Assembly (NCBI RefSeq): GCF_004116625.1
Contig: NZ_NXIE01000004.1
Span: forward strand, 231,158 to 295,157
Length of the DNA: 64,000 nucleotides
Direction of reading: 5' to 3'
Source: Halarcobacter mediterraneus
GTDB lineage: Bacteria > Campylobacterota > Campylobacteria > Campylobacterales > Arcobacteraceae
Below, in pieces: positions 1 to 8,668 of the stretch (position 1 is the first letter of the stretch; each line of letters begins with the position of its first letter). The position numbers and the translations under genes are program-made. Below the pieces are notes generated by a model that was not told the DNA's origin, searched no databases, and saw only the letters and a list, made by a program, of their open reading frames with translations.

Positions 1-2
1 TA

Positions 3-194
3 AGCAATGAAAAATATTGTAAATATATGAAAGAATATATACAAATAGCAAAACAAAGTAAAAAAGTTCAAAAAGTTTATTGGCATCAGTTAATAGCACC
101 AGGATATGGACTTGTAGATAATAGAGATGGTAAAATAAAAAAACTACCACAATTTTATACATTCAAAGAAGTTTTAAATAAAGATAAAGAATGA
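3..194 (+). CDS. C-terminal fragment of an unidentified protein
   Basis: An open frame enters from the left edge and stops at TGA 192-194, leaving 63 residues with no start visible. The fragment has a lysine-rich stretch and then the sequence YWHQLIAPGYGLVD. An aromatic run followed by a short GLVD element and a final PQFYTFKEVL helix resembles the end of some TIM-barrel glycoside hydrolases, but this is a weak likeness and I do not name a family. It lies upstream of a small toxin-antitoxin pair and waaF on the same strand, so it may belong to the same LPS locus. Confidence 0.5.
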   Translation, partial: SNEKYCKYMKEYIQIAKQSKKVQKVYWHQLIAPGYGLVDNRDGKIKKLPQFYTFKEVLNKDKE

Positions 195-222
195 TAAAAT
201 AAATTAAAAGTAAGGAGATATC

Positions 223-420
223 ATGGGTATAGCTGAAATAAAAGATCTTAATACAAAAGAAAAATTAATTTTGATAAATGATATTTGGGAAAGCTTAGAA
301 AAGGAAGATTTTAATATAGAATCTCCTTCTTGGCATAATGATATTTTAGAAGAAAGAATAAAAAAAATAGAAGATGAAAAAGCAAATTATATTTCAATAG
401 AAGAACTAAAAAATAAATGA
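223..420 (+). CDS. Addiction-module antitoxin component (Unstab_antitox-like)
   Basis: This small acidic protein of 65 residues has the layout of the putative addiction module component family (PF09720/TIGR02574). An N-terminal helix (EKLILINDIWESLEKE, about residues 13-28) is followed by a PSW..DIL.ERI..IE segment and a C-terminal acidic helix. In known pairs the protein neutralises a ParE/RelE-type toxin and represses its own operon. A good ribosome site (AAGGAG at 212-217) precedes the ATG. Its stop overlaps the start of the next gene by 4 bp, the usual arrangement of such pairs. The family assignment is by pattern recognition. Confidence 0.7.
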   Translation: MGIAEIKDLNTKEKLILINDIWESLEKEDFNIESPSWHNDILEERIKKIEDEKANYISIEELKNK

Positions 421-653
421 ATATAAAAGATATAATTTTATTAGATGATGTTGTTATTGATTTAAAAATAGCAGAAGAATTTTATGAAAAACAAAATAAA
501 GGTTTAGGTAATTATTTTAGAGATACAATTATCTCTGATATAGAATCTTTATGGTTATATGCAGGAATTCATAATAAAATATTTAAAAATATATATAGAC
601 TATTGTCAAAAAGGTTCCCTTATGCAATATACTATAAAAAGATTAATATATGA
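417..653 (+). CDS. ParE/RelE-family toxin, probably C-terminally shortened
   Basis: The protein has 78 residues. It has the ParE-like order of an N-terminal helix (AEEFYEKQNKGLGNYF) followed by strands ending in RFPYAIYYK. Full-length relatives continue for about 15-20 residues after the PYAIYY strand, with the last strand and a basic tail. Here a TGA follows KKINI at once, and the start codon of waaF (650) lies inside the final codons. Either a short variant or a toxin trimmed by the junction with waaF is possible. ParE toxins poison gyrase and RelE toxins cut mRNA; the remaining sequence does not say which, or whether it is active. Confidence 0.6.
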   Translation: MNIKDIILLDDVVIDLKIAEEFYEKQNKGLGNYFRDTIISDIESLWLYAGIHNKIFKNIYRLLSKRFPYAIYYKKINI

Positions 654-1582
654 AAATATTTATAGAAATACCAACTTGGTTAGGTGATGCAATTATGACA
701 ACACCTGCAATAGAAAATATTATAAAAACATATCCTGATGCAAAGATAACACTTTTGGGTTCTTTTGTTTCAACCCAAGCCTTAGGAAACTTTAAAAATA
801 TAGAAAAAGTATTAGTTGACAATACAAAAAAACAAGGTAACCGATATATAAATCTATATAAATTAGCCAAACAAATAGGAAAAGTAGATTTAGCAATCTC
901 CTTTAGAAGAAGTTTTTCTTCAAAACTTATGATGTTTTTTATAAATGCAAAAAAGAAATTCAACTATAAAAGACTAGAAAAAAAAGAAATCCATCAAGTC
1001 CTAAGATATAATGACTTTGTAAACCATGTACTAAACTTACAAAATAAAGCAGGGGATTTAAAACTATATTTTACACCCTTTAAATATCCAAAACCAACTT
1101 TAGGAATAAACCCTGGAGCAACCTATGGAAGTGCAAAAAGATGGTATCCAAAAGAGTTTGCTAAACTTGCAATAAAACTTGCCTCAAAATATGATATTGT
1201 TATTTTTGGAGGACCAGCTGAAACAGATATTGCAAAAGATATAGAAAATGAACTTATTGAAAATAATATCACCAACTACCAAAACCTAGCAGGGAAAACA
1301 ACAATCCCTGAGTTAATAGAAAAAATAGCAGGTTTAAGTTTATTTATTACAAATGATTCAGGACCTATGCATGTTGCAGCAGCATATAAAGTAAAAACAG
1401 CAGCTATTTTTGGACCTACAAGATTTAAAGAAACAAATCAATGGAATAATCCAAATGAAAATATAATCACAAAAAATTTGGATTGTGCCCCTTGTATGAA
1501 AAGAACCTGTCCTTTGAAACATCACAATTGTATGAAGCTAATCACAGCAGAAGATGTCCTAGAAAAAATTGAACTAAAATAA
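650..1582 (+). CDS. waaF: LPS heptosyltransferase II
   Basis: This GT9-family enzyme of 310 residues adds the second L-glycero-D-manno-heptose to the LPS inner core at the cytoplasmic face of the inner membrane. The N-terminal Rossmann half opens with IPTWLGDAIMTTPAI, the ADP-heptose glycosyltransferase signature. The C-terminal half carries NPGATYGSAKRW near residue 154 and the nucleotide-sugar motif TNDSGPMHVAAA near residue 234. A cysteine-rich end (CAPC...TCPLKHHNC) is usual for WaaF. Length fits the family. The hldD, hldE and gmhA genes that make its donor are about 37-41 kb into the same window. The start overlaps the preceding toxin gene. Confidence 0.93.
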   Translation: MKIFIEIPTWLGDAIMTTPAIENIIKTYPDAKITLLGSFVSTQALGNFKNIEKVLVDNTKKQGNRYINLYKLAKQIGKVDLAISFRRSFSSKLMMFFINAKKKFNYKRLEKKEIHQVLRYNDFVNHVLNLQNKAGDLKLYFTPFKYPKPTLGINPGATYGSAKRWYPKEFAKLAIKLASKYDIVIFGGPAETDIAKDIENELIENNITNYQNLAGKTTIPELIEKIAGLSLFITNDSGPMHVAAAYKVKTAAIFGPTRFKETNQWNNPNENIITKNLDCAPCMKRTCPLKHHNCMKLITAEDVLEKIELK

Positions 1583-1611
1583 AAACAATTTTTAAGTATT
1601 AACTTACTATA

Positions 1612-1646
1612 ATAACCTAGGTTATCATAATAAAGGTTATCATAAT
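1612..1646 (+). promoter_or_regulatory. Palindrome and direct repeat before the DUF234 ATPase
   Basis: The 14-bp perfect palindrome ATAACCTAGGTTAT covers 1612-1625. The half-site GGTTATCATAA occurs at 1620-1630 and again at 1636-1646, directly against the ATG at 1645. It looks like an operator that could block transcription or ribosome access, possibly bound by the downstream protein, which has a winged-helix region. The function is inferred. Confidence 0.4.
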
Positions 1647-2958
1647 GAAATTTTATAATAGAGAAAAAGAATTAGAGATTTTGAAAAAAGCAGATATTCT
1701 CAAATATCAGCATTCTATTATGACAATGCTTATTGGTAGAAGACGAGTAGGGAAAACTACACTTGCTTTACAAAAATACTCAAAAGAACAAGTATTATAT
1801 TTCTTTGTATCAAAAAAAAGTGAACAATTACTTTGTGAAGAGTTTGTAGAAGAAATCATAGCTAAACTAGAGGTTAAAATCTTTGGAAAATTATCAAGAT
1901 TTGAAGAAGTCTTTGAATATTTACTTGAACTTGCAAAAACAACATCATTTACCCTTATTATAGATGAGTTCCAAGAGTTTTTGAAAATAAATGAATCAAT
2001 TTATTCTTCTATTCAAAAATTATGGGATATAAACAAAAAAACTACAAAAATTCATTTCATAGCTTGTGGTTCAGTATATTTTTTGATGAAAAAAATCTAT
2101 GAAGATAATAAAGAACCTCTCTTTGGTCGATGTGATTTTAAAATAGATTTAAAACCTTTAAAAATATCTGTTTTAAAAACAATTTTAGAAGATTATAATG
2201 CCTATTCAAATAAAAACTTATTAGATTTCTATCTATTTTCAGGTGGAATTGCAAAATATATTGAGCTTTTTGTTCTAAATAAAAGTTTTGATTTAGACTC
2301 AATTATAAATACTATTATTGAACCAAATTCTATATTTTTACAAGAAGGTAAAAACAGATTAATTGAAGAGTTTGGAAAAGAGTATGGAACCTATTTTTCG
2401 ATACTCTCTCTTATATCTGATTCAAAAACTTCAAGAAGTGAGATAGAATCAATTTTAGAAAGAAATATATCAGGTCATCTTGCAAGACTTGAACATGATT
2501 ATAATATTATACGCTCAATTAAACCTATAAATGCAAAACCAAATGCAAAAATCCAAAAATATGAAATAATCGATAACTTTTTGTCTTTTTGGTTTAGATT
2601 TATTTTTAAGTATCAGTCTCTTATAGAAGCAGAAAATTTTACTAGGTTAAAAGAGATTATATATAGAGATATTTCCACTTTCAAAGGAAAGTTTCTAGAG
2701 AAACTTTTTGTAGAACAGTTAAAAGAACAGCAACTATACACAAAAATAGGTTCATATTGGGAAAGAAATAATCAAAATGAAATAGATATTGTCGCAATAG
2801 ATGAGATAGAAAAAAAACTTTTGATATGTGAAGTAAAGTTAAATGAAAAAAAACTAAATTATAATAATCTAGTTGTCAAATCTCAAAAATTGTTACAAAA
2901 TTATAAAAACTATGAAATAGAATATAAATTATTATCTATAAAAGATTTAAACAATTGA
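1645..2958 (+). CDS. ATP-binding protein of the archaeal-type ATPase/DUF234 family
   Basis: The protein has 437 residues. An AAA+/STAND-like ATPase domain carries a Walker A motif GRRRVGKTT near residues 31-39 and a Walker B strand FTLIIDEFQEF near 102-111. A middle region resembles a winged helix (about 250-300). The end matches the DUF234 pattern, with a PD-(D/E)XK-like core NEIDIVAID near residue 378 and CEVK near 394. The biological role of this family is not settled; members occur as scattered accessory genes and have been suggested to act in defence or regulation. It sits between waaF and manC with its own operator-like repeat, so it is probably an accessory insertion rather than an LPS gene. 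Confidence 0.8.
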   Translation: MKFYNREKELEILKKADILKYQHSIMTMLIGRRRVGKTTLALQKYSKEQVLYFFVSKKSEQLLCEEFVEEIIAKLEVKIFGKLSRFEEVFEYLLELAKTTSFTLIIDEFQEFLKINESIYSSIQKLWDINKKTTKIHFIACGSVYFLMKKIYEDNKEPLFGRCDFKIDLKPLKISVLKTILEDYNAYSNKNLLDFYLFSGGIAKYIELFVLNKSFDLDSIINTIIEPNSIFLQEGKNRLIEEFGKEYGTYFSILSLISDSKTSRSEIESILERNISGHLARLEHDYNIIRSIKPINAKPNAKIQKYEIIDNFLSFWFRFIFKYQSLIEAENFTRLKEIIYRDISTFKGKFLEKLFVEQLKEQQLYTKIGSYWERNNQNEIDIVAIDEIEKKLLICEVKLNEKKLNYNNLVVKSQKLLQNYKNYEIEYKLLSIKDLNN

Positions 2959-2986
2959 ATAATTAAAAACTAGAACAAAAAGGTGA

Positions 2987-3094
2987 GTATATTTGCTAAG
3001 AAATGATTTTTCTTTTAAAGTAGATTTAGTTAATTAAAATACAAAAGATGAACTTCTTAAAAATGAAATAGAAAAAAATTTTATTTTACTTTGA
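2987..3094 (+). pseudogene. Possible remnant of a minimal nucleotidyltransferase (MNT) antitoxin
   Basis: In the frame starting at 2987 the bases translate to a segment ending FSFKVDLVN, a TAA, then NTKDELLKNEIEKN and a final stop. This resembles the last strand and helix of minimal nucleotidyltransferases, where a tryptophan normally follows DLV(D/N); here that codon is TAA. No upstream part of such a gene remains. The stretch is short and AT-rich, so chance resemblance is possible. The rest of the 207-bp gap (2959-3165) shows nothing else I can name. Confidence 0.3.
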
Positions 3095-3165
3095 AATTGA
3101 ACTACTATAAAGTCTGTATTTGTTAAAATATTTAATATATAACAACATTTTTTATAGGATTAACA

Positions 3166-3909
3166 TTGATTTACGATTTTTGGAAAAACTACCAAGAACT
3201 ACTTTCTTACGAACAAGCATTAGCCTTTGATTATCGACTTGATAATATTGTATTAAAATTAAATGAATTTTTTCAAAGACTTATGGTAGAACAAGTTTCC
3301 AAAAAAGAAATAAAATTCTACCTTGCAGGTTCATGTATCAAATCAGATGTTTTTAGAGACCTTGATATGATTTTTCCAGTAAGTGAAGATAGAGAACTTA
3401 TAAATAACTCTTTAAACAAAGACTACTTTGAGTATGAAAACAATTCATATACCTATAGATATAAAAATGATATTTATCAATTAGTTTTCAGAGAAAAGTT
3501 TAAAAATGCTACCTTAGAAGAACTTGTTGAAGGTTTTGACTTTGATTCTACAAAAGTAGCTTTTGAGTGTGTTTATAATACAAAAAAAAGACTTCTTACT
3601 ATTCTTGATTGTAAAATTCAAACAGAGTTTATTACTTATATTAATACAAAAGTAAATAACCTTTCAAAAGTAAGTGTCAACCCTTTTGTATCTTTACAAA
3701 GAGCAATTCATTTTCTAAAAAGAGGAGATGATGTACCTTATTCTGTTTTTTTAGATATTTGTGAAAAAGTAGCAGAATTAAAAATAAAAGAAAATGAAGA
3801 TATCTCAAAACACTTTGATAGACTTCAAGGAAACCCAAACAAGTTAGAAAATATCAAAGATGCAATTACAAATTTTATCGAGCATAAAATTGAAGAAGAA
3901 ACAAAATAG
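3166..3909 (+). CDS. Nucleotidyltransferase-fold protein of unknown target
   Basis: The protein has 247 residues and starts at TTG with a weak ribosome site. A Pol-beta-type nucleotidyltransferase pattern is visible: AGSCIKSD with the Gly-Ser pair at about 55-56, then RDLDMIF with aspartates at 65 and 67. A third acidic position is plausible in the following strands. The C-terminal half is helical (SLQRAIHFLKRGDDVPYSVF), as in CCA-adding or poly(A) polymerase-like proteins. Substrate and partner are unknown. It stands alone between the DUF234 ATPase and the manC operon and may be part of the same accessory insertion. I do not recognise a named gene. Confidence 0.6.
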   Translation: MIYDFWKNYQELLSYEQALAFDYRLDNIVLKLNEFFQRLMVEQVSKKEIKFYLAGSCIKSDVFRDLDMIFPVSEDRELINNSLNKDYFEYENNSYTYRYKNDIYQLVFREKFKNATLEELVEGFDFDSTKVAFECVYNTKKRLLTILDCKIQTEFITYINTKVNNLSKVSVNPFVSLQRAIHFLKRGDDVPYSVFLDICEKVAELKIKENEDISKHFDRLQGNPNKLENIKDAITNFIEHKIEEETK

Positions 3910-3997
3910 GTAAAATTGTAAAAAAAGACCCTTTCATTTAAAAGAGAATATTACTTTTATTAGATATAATTTATAATCTATCAAATAATAAAAATCC

Positions 3998-4003
3998 TAT
4001 AAT
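3998..4003 (+). promoter_or_regulatory. Candidate -10 box of the polysaccharide operon
   Basis: A consensus TATAAT lies 25 bases upstream of the manC start codon in a 119-bp gene-free gap. A second TATAAT is at 3965-3970. No clear -35 box is visible, which is common for the main sigma factor of Campylobacterota. The long plus-strand run from manC onward has few other places to start. Confidence 0.4.
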
Positions 4004-4028
4004 ATATAGCTATTAAAAAAGGTGATAA

Positions 4029-5399
4029 ATGACAAATATTATTTTATGTGGAGGTAGTGGTACAAGACTTTGGCCTATAAGTAGAACACTTATGCCTAAA
4101 CAATTTGTAAAACTCTTTTCTGATAAATCCTTATTTCAACTAACGGTACAAAGAAACAAAAGTTTTTGTGATAAACAGTTCATTGTTTCAAATTCAGAAC
4201 AATATTTCCTAGCATTAGATCAGCTTGAAGAATTAGAACAAGAAAACAATAACTATCTTTTAGAACCAATTGGAAGAAATACAGCTCCTGCAATAGCACT
4301 TGCTTGTTTTGCATTGGAGTATGATGAACTTGTTTTAGTAACCCCTAGTGACCATTTAATAAAAAACTATAAAGAATATGAAAAAGTGGTACATCAAGCA
4401 AAAGCGTTAGCAGCAAAAGATTCTTTAGTTACTTTTGGAATAACACCTACTTTTGCAGAAACTGGTTTTGGATATATTGAAGCAAATGGTTTAGATGTGA
4501 AAGCTTTCCATGAAAAACCAGATGAAGAAACTGCAAATAAATATTTAACAGCTGGTAATTATTATTGGAATAGTGGAATGTTCTGTTTTAAAGCAGGAGT
4601 ATTTTTAGAAGAATTAAAAAAATACTCTCCAATTATATATGAAACTTCTCTTAATGCTTTTAAAAATGCAAAATGTGACTCAATGATAAGAATAAAACAT
4701 GAAGATATGGAAAAAATTCCAGAAGATAGTATTGATTATGCAGTAATGGAAAAAAGTTCAAAAGTAAAAGTAATTCCTTCAGATATTGAATGGTCAGACT
4801 TAGGAAGTTTTGATTCCCTTTATGAAGAATTACCAAAAGATGAAAATGCTAACACAGTAAATGAAAATCATATCTCATGTGATTCTAAAAATAATTTAAT
4901 CTATGGAAATGAAAGAAAAATAGCAACTATAGATGTAAATGACTTAATAGTTGTAGATACAGGAGATGCCTTACTTATTTCAAAAAAAGGAAGTTCCCAA
5001 AAAGTAAAAACAGTAGTAAATGAGTTAAAAAAACTTGATAGTGAACTTCACAATATACATCTAACAGCTCATAGACCTTGGGGAACTTATACTGTTTTAG
5101 AAGATAATGCAAATTATAAAATAAAAAGAATAGAAGTAAAACCAGGTTCTAGACTATCTTTACAAAAACATTTTCATAGAAATGAACATTGGATTGTAGT
5201 AAGTGGAACAGCAACGGTAACAGTAGGTAATGAAACAAAATATATAAGACCAAATGAATCAACTTATATCAAAATGGGAGAAGTTCATAGATTGGCAAAT
5301 GAAGGTAAAATCCCTGTTGTTCTTATAGAAGCACAAGTTGGAGAATATACAGGCGAAGATGATATTATAAGACTTGATGATGATTTTGAAAGAAAATAA
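4029..5399 (+). CDS. manC: Mannose-1-phosphate guanylyltransferase / mannose-6-phosphate isomerase
   Basis: This bifunctional enzyme of 456 residues makes GDP-mannose in the cytosol. The N-terminal GT-A nucleotidyltransferase domain begins with CGGSGTRLWPISR (residues 7-19) and MPKQF, and has the FHEKP motif near 158 and YYWNSGMF near 178. The C-terminal cupin-type phosphomannose isomerase domain has the metal-site motif KHFHRNEHW near 379-387 and the usual HRPWGTY linker near 350. GDP-mannose is the substrate of Gmd (33.1 kb). Phosphomannomutase (manB) is not in the window. It is the first gene of the polysaccharide operon; a glycosyltransferase follows after 11 bases. Confidence 0.95.
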   Translation: MTNIILCGGSGTRLWPISRTLMPKQFVKLFSDKSLFQLTVQRNKSFCDKQFIVSNSEQYFLALDQLEELEQENNNYLLEPIGRNTAPAIALACFALEYDELVLVTPSDHLIKNYKEYEKVVHQAKALAAKDSLVTFGITPTFAETGFGYIEANGLDVKAFHEKPDEETANKYLTAGNYYWNSGMFCFKAGVFLEELKKYSPIIYETSLNAFKNAKCDSMIRIKHEDMEKIPEDSIDYAVMEKSSKVKVIPSDIEWSDLGSFDSLYEELPKDENANTVNENHISCDSKNNLIYGNERKIATIDVNDLIVVDTGDALLISKKGSSQKVKTVVNELKKLDSELHNIHLTAHRPWGTYTVLEDNANYKIKRIEVKPGSRLSLQKHFHRNEHWIVVSGTATVTVGNETKYIRPNESTYIKMGEVHRLANEGKIPVVLIEAQVGEYTGEDDIIRLDDDFERK

Positions 5400-5410
5400 A
5401 AACAATAATA

Positions 5411-6688
5411 ATGCAGAAAATATATATAGATTGTACTCATACATATTATAGTGGCTTAAATACTGGAATCCAACGTGTTGTAAGAAATATTGTTAAAAAA
5501 TCATCATTTATAAATGATACAAGTATAAATATTGTTCCTGTTATTTTATATAATGACAAGTATATAGAAATAAATGAACTACCCGTAGTTTCATATACAA
5601 AGAAGAAAATCAACATAAAAAATTATTTAAAAAAACTTTATGTAAAAATAAGAAATATAATTTCTATTATTCCTTTTTTTAAAAAAATATTATATTCACC
5701 TTCTTTAACTACATATTTAAATAGAAGTTATGATTTAATTGCTTTTAATTACTTGAAGAAACCTAAAAATAATAAAAAAGTATTCTTCAAGGATAAGGAT
5801 ATCTTAATATTATTAGATGCAACTTGGTTAGATAGTAATTTTAAATTATTAGAGGAATTAAAACAGAAAAAAGTTTTTTTAATAAGTATTGTTTATGATA
5901 TTATTCCTATAACTCATAGTAGATATTGTAGTGATGATTTATCAAGGGCTTATTCTTTATGGCTTAATAAAATATATCCTTTAGCAGATGCTTTTATTTC
6001 TATTTCAAAGACTGTTGAAAAAGAGTTAGTGTCATTTATGCAAAATAATTATAAAGATATAAATAAGAAATTTTTTGACCATTTTCTACTAGGAGTAGAT
6101 TTCAAAGATATTCAATATACTCCAAATACTTTAGATGCTAAATATAAAAATATTTTTATTAAAGATAAGACTTATATAACGATAAGTACTTTAGAACCAA
6201 GAAAAAATCATGAATATCTTTTAGACGTTTTTGAAAAATTATGGGATTCTGGTATAGATGTTACTTATGTTATCATAGGTAGATTAGGCTGGAAAATAGA
6301 TAAACTTCTAAAACGTATTAAAAACCATAAAGAATTAGATAAAAGACTTTTTCTTTTTAACCATATTGATGACAATGCTCTTATTTATGCCTATAAGAAT
6401 TCAAAAGCAATGATATTTGCTTCTTATGCAGAAGGTTTTGGCTTACCTATTATAGAAAGTCTTCATTATAATTTACAAGTTTTAGCTTCTGATATACCCA
6501 TACATAGAGAAGTAGGGCATAGTTATGTAACTTATTTTGATTTAGCAAAGAAAGAAACTTTAATTAAAATAATAAAAGAAAATAATTTTAATAAAGACTT
6601 AAATAAATTTAAATATATAGATTGGGAAGAAAGTACCAAACAACTAATTACAAAATCTTTAAAGGTGACGAAGAATAATGAAGCATAA
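5411..6688 (+). CDS. GT4-family glycosyltransferase (mannosyl/rhamnosyltransferase type)
   Basis: This GT-B enzyme of 425 residues starts with IDCTHTYYSGLNTGIQRVV, a signature shared with the glycosyltransferase at 17459, so the two are paralogues. The donor-binding half has LEPRKNHEYLLDVF near residue 263 and the acidic EGFGLPIIESL motif near 340, as in retaining GT4 enzymes such as the WbdA/WbdB-type mannosyltransferases of ABC-exported O antigens. Acceptor and linkage cannot be read from sequence. It lies between manC and the Wzm permease, whose start overlaps its end by 11 bp. Confidence 0.85.
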   Translation: MQKIYIDCTHTYYSGLNTGIQRVVRNIVKKSSFINDTSINIVPVILYNDKYIEINELPVVSYTKKKINIKNYLKKLYVKIRNIISIIPFFKKILYSPSLTTYLNRSYDLIAFNYLKKPKNNKKVFFKDKDILILLDATWLDSNFKLLEELKQKKVFLISIVYDIIPITHSRYCSDDLSRAYSLWLNKIYPLADAFISISKTVEKELVSFMQNNYKDINKKFFDHFLLGVDFKDIQYTPNTLDAKYKNIFIKDKTYITISTLEPRKNHEYLLDVFEKLWDSGIDVTYVIIGRLGWKIDKLLKRIKNHKELDKRLFLFNHIDDNALIYAYKNSKAMIFASYAEGFGLPIIESLHYNLQVLASDIPIHREVGHSYVTYFDLAKKETLIKIIKENNFNKDLNKFKYIDWEESTKQLITKSLKVTKNNEA

Positions 6689-7451
6689 AATAAAATTAAT
6701 GTTGAGTTTTGCAAAAAGAGACTTTCAAGAAAGATATGTAGGTACGGGTCTAGGTCAATTTTGGTATATTTTATCTCCTTTAATTATGATTTTTATTTAT
6801 ACTGTAATATTCTCAGATTTTATGAAAATGAAACTAGATATTGTTGATAGTAAATATGCATATAGTATATATTTAGTTCCTGGTTTACTAGCTTGGACTA
6901 GCTTTAGTACTACTATCTCAAGGTTAAATAATTCCTTCTTCGATAAAGCAAATTTAATTAAGAAAATAAATATTCCTATGTATATATTTCATGTAAGTAT
7001 CTTATTGACAGAATTATTTATTTTTTTCATATCTTTTTTATTAGCTTTAGGCTTTTTACTTATAATAGGACATAAAATAACTTTTGTTTTTTTACTTCTT
7101 ATTCCTATCATGATTTTACAAATGATATTTTCTTTTTCTTTAGGGGTTATTTTTTCTTTATTTAGTCCTTTTTTTAAAGATATTAGAGAATTTATTCCAA
7201 TTTTCTTACAATTATGGTTTTGGATGACTCCTATTATTTATATGAGAGAAATGATTGAAAACAAATATCCTTTTTTATTAATTTATAATCCATTCTCTTA
7301 TTTTAGTTCTATTTATCAGGATATTTTCCTTTTTTCTAAAGTACCCAGTATTGATAAAATATTAATAATTAGTAGTATGTCATTTTTATTTCTTTTATTA
7401 GCAATGTATTTGTATAAAAAAATGATTAGTACTATAAAGGATATTATCTGA
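6678..7451 (+). CDS. wzm: O-antigen/capsule ABC exporter, permease subunit
   Basis: This ABC-2 type membrane protein of 257 residues has about six hydrophobic segments. The N-terminal pattern LSFAKRDFQERYVGTGLGQFWYILSPL (split by family-typical residues) is the KpsM/Wzm opening before the first membrane span. It should form the inner-membrane channel that flips a finished undecaprenyl-linked polysaccharide to the periplasm. The stop overlaps the start of the ATPase gene by one base, so the two subunits are translationally coupled. An ABC exporter, with no Wzx/Wzy visible, argues for chain growth in the cytoplasm. Confidence 0.92.
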   Translation: MKHKIKLMLSFAKRDFQERYVGTGLGQFWYILSPLIMIFIYTVIFSDFMKMKLDIVDSKYAYSIYLVPGLLAWTSFSTTISRLNNSFFDKANLIKKINIPMYIFHVSILLTELFIFFISFLLALGFLLIIGHKITFVFLLLIPIMILQMIFSFSLGVIFSLFSPFFKDIREFIPIFLQLWFWMTPIIYMREMIENKYPFLLIYNPFSYFSSIYQDIFLFSKVPSIDKILIISSMSFLFLLLAMYLYKKMISTIKDII

Positions 7452-8668
7452 TGGCTAATAGTATATTACAAGTAAAGAATATAACAAAAATATATAGAAT
7501 TTATAAATCAAACTATGATAGATTAAAAGAAATCTTTTTTAATAAAAAATATCATAAAGAGTTTATTTCTAATAAGAATATTTCTTTTGAACTTTTAGAA
7601 GGTGAAACACTAGGAATAGTAGGAGTAAATGGTGCAGGAAAATCTACTATCTTAAAAATAATAGCAGGAGTAATAAATCCTACAAAAGGTCAAATAATAA
7701 GAAATGGTAGAGTAACAGCATTATTAGAATTAGGGACTGGATTCAATGATGAACTAACTGGTTATGAAAATATATTTTTAAACGGTACTTTAATTGGTAT
7801 GACAGAAGAAGACTGTAAAAATAAAAAACAGCAGATTATAGATTTTAGTGAATTGGGAGATTATATTTTTGAACCCATAAAAACTTATTCTTCAGGGATG
7901 CGTATGAGATTAGCTTTTTCTATAGCAATTTTTTCTGAACCACAAGTTTTAATAGTAGATGAAGCTTTATCCGTAGGTGATGCTCATTTTTCAGCAAAAT
8001 GTACAAAAGCTTTAAAAGATAGAAAAAAACAAAATATGAGTATTATTTATGTATCCCATGATTTAAACTCACTAAAATTACTTTGTGATAGAGTTATTCT
8101 TTTAAATCATGGTGAAATAGTTAAAGAAGGAGAACCAGAAGAAGTTATTAACAGTTATAATTTTTTAATTTCTAAGTTAAATGATGATGAAGAAAAAATA
8201 ATAATTAATGATAATGACTCTTTTGGAACTTTTGATGTGGAAATTGTAAAAGTGACAATAACAGGAATGAACTCCAAATCAAATATAATAAGTTCTGGAG
8301 AAAATGCTGAAATTGAGTTAGAAATTAAATCACGCAAAAATATAAATAATTTAAATATTGGTATTTTAATAAAAGATAAATTTGGTCAAGATATTTTTGG
8401 AACAAGCACTAAGAATGAAGGTTTTGAATATAATCTTCAAGAAAATGAAACCTATAAAATAAAATTTAATCTTGATTTAAATATTGGAATTGGAAAATAT
8501 AGTATTAGTGCAGCTTTAGTTATTGGAGAAAATCATTTAGACAATTGTTTACATTGGTTAGATTTTGCTACAGATTTTGAGATTGCAGGTATTAAGGGTA
8601 ATATATTTACAGGTATGAGTAAACTATATCCTAAATTATCTAAAATGGAGAAAATAAATGATAAATAG
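7451..8668 (+). CDS. wzt: O-antigen ABC exporter, ATPase with C-terminal glycan-binding domain
   Basis: The protein has 405 residues. The ATPase half has Walker A GVNGAGKST near 58-66, signature YSSGMRMRLAFS near 146 and Walker B VLIVDEALSVGD near 167. Residues about 250-400 form an extra beta-rich domain, as in Wzt proteins that recognise the modified non-reducing end of a finished O-chain before export (Wzt_C). Its presence predicts a terminal cap, and the methyltransferase at 9293 is the best candidate to place it. It overlaps the acyltransferase downstream by 11 bp. Confidence 0.92.
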   Translation: MANSILQVKNITKIYRIYKSNYDRLKEIFFNKKYHKEFISNKNISFELLEGETLGIVGVNGAGKSTILKIIAGVINPTKGQIIRNGRVTALLELGTGFNDELTGYENIFLNGTLIGMTEEDCKNKKQQIIDFSELGDYIFEPIKTYSSGMRMRLAFSIAIFSEPQVLIVDEALSVGDAHFSAKCTKALKDRKKQNMSIIYVSHDLNSLKLLCDRVILLNHGEIVKEGEPEEVINSYNFLISKLNDDEEKIIINDNDSFGTFDVEIVKVTITGMNSKSNIISSGENAEIELEIKSRKNINNLNIGILIKDKFGQDIFGTSTKNEGFEYNLQENETYKIKFNLDLNIGIGKYSISAALVIGENHLDNCLHWLDFATDFEIAGIKGNIFTGMSKLYPKLSKMEKINDK

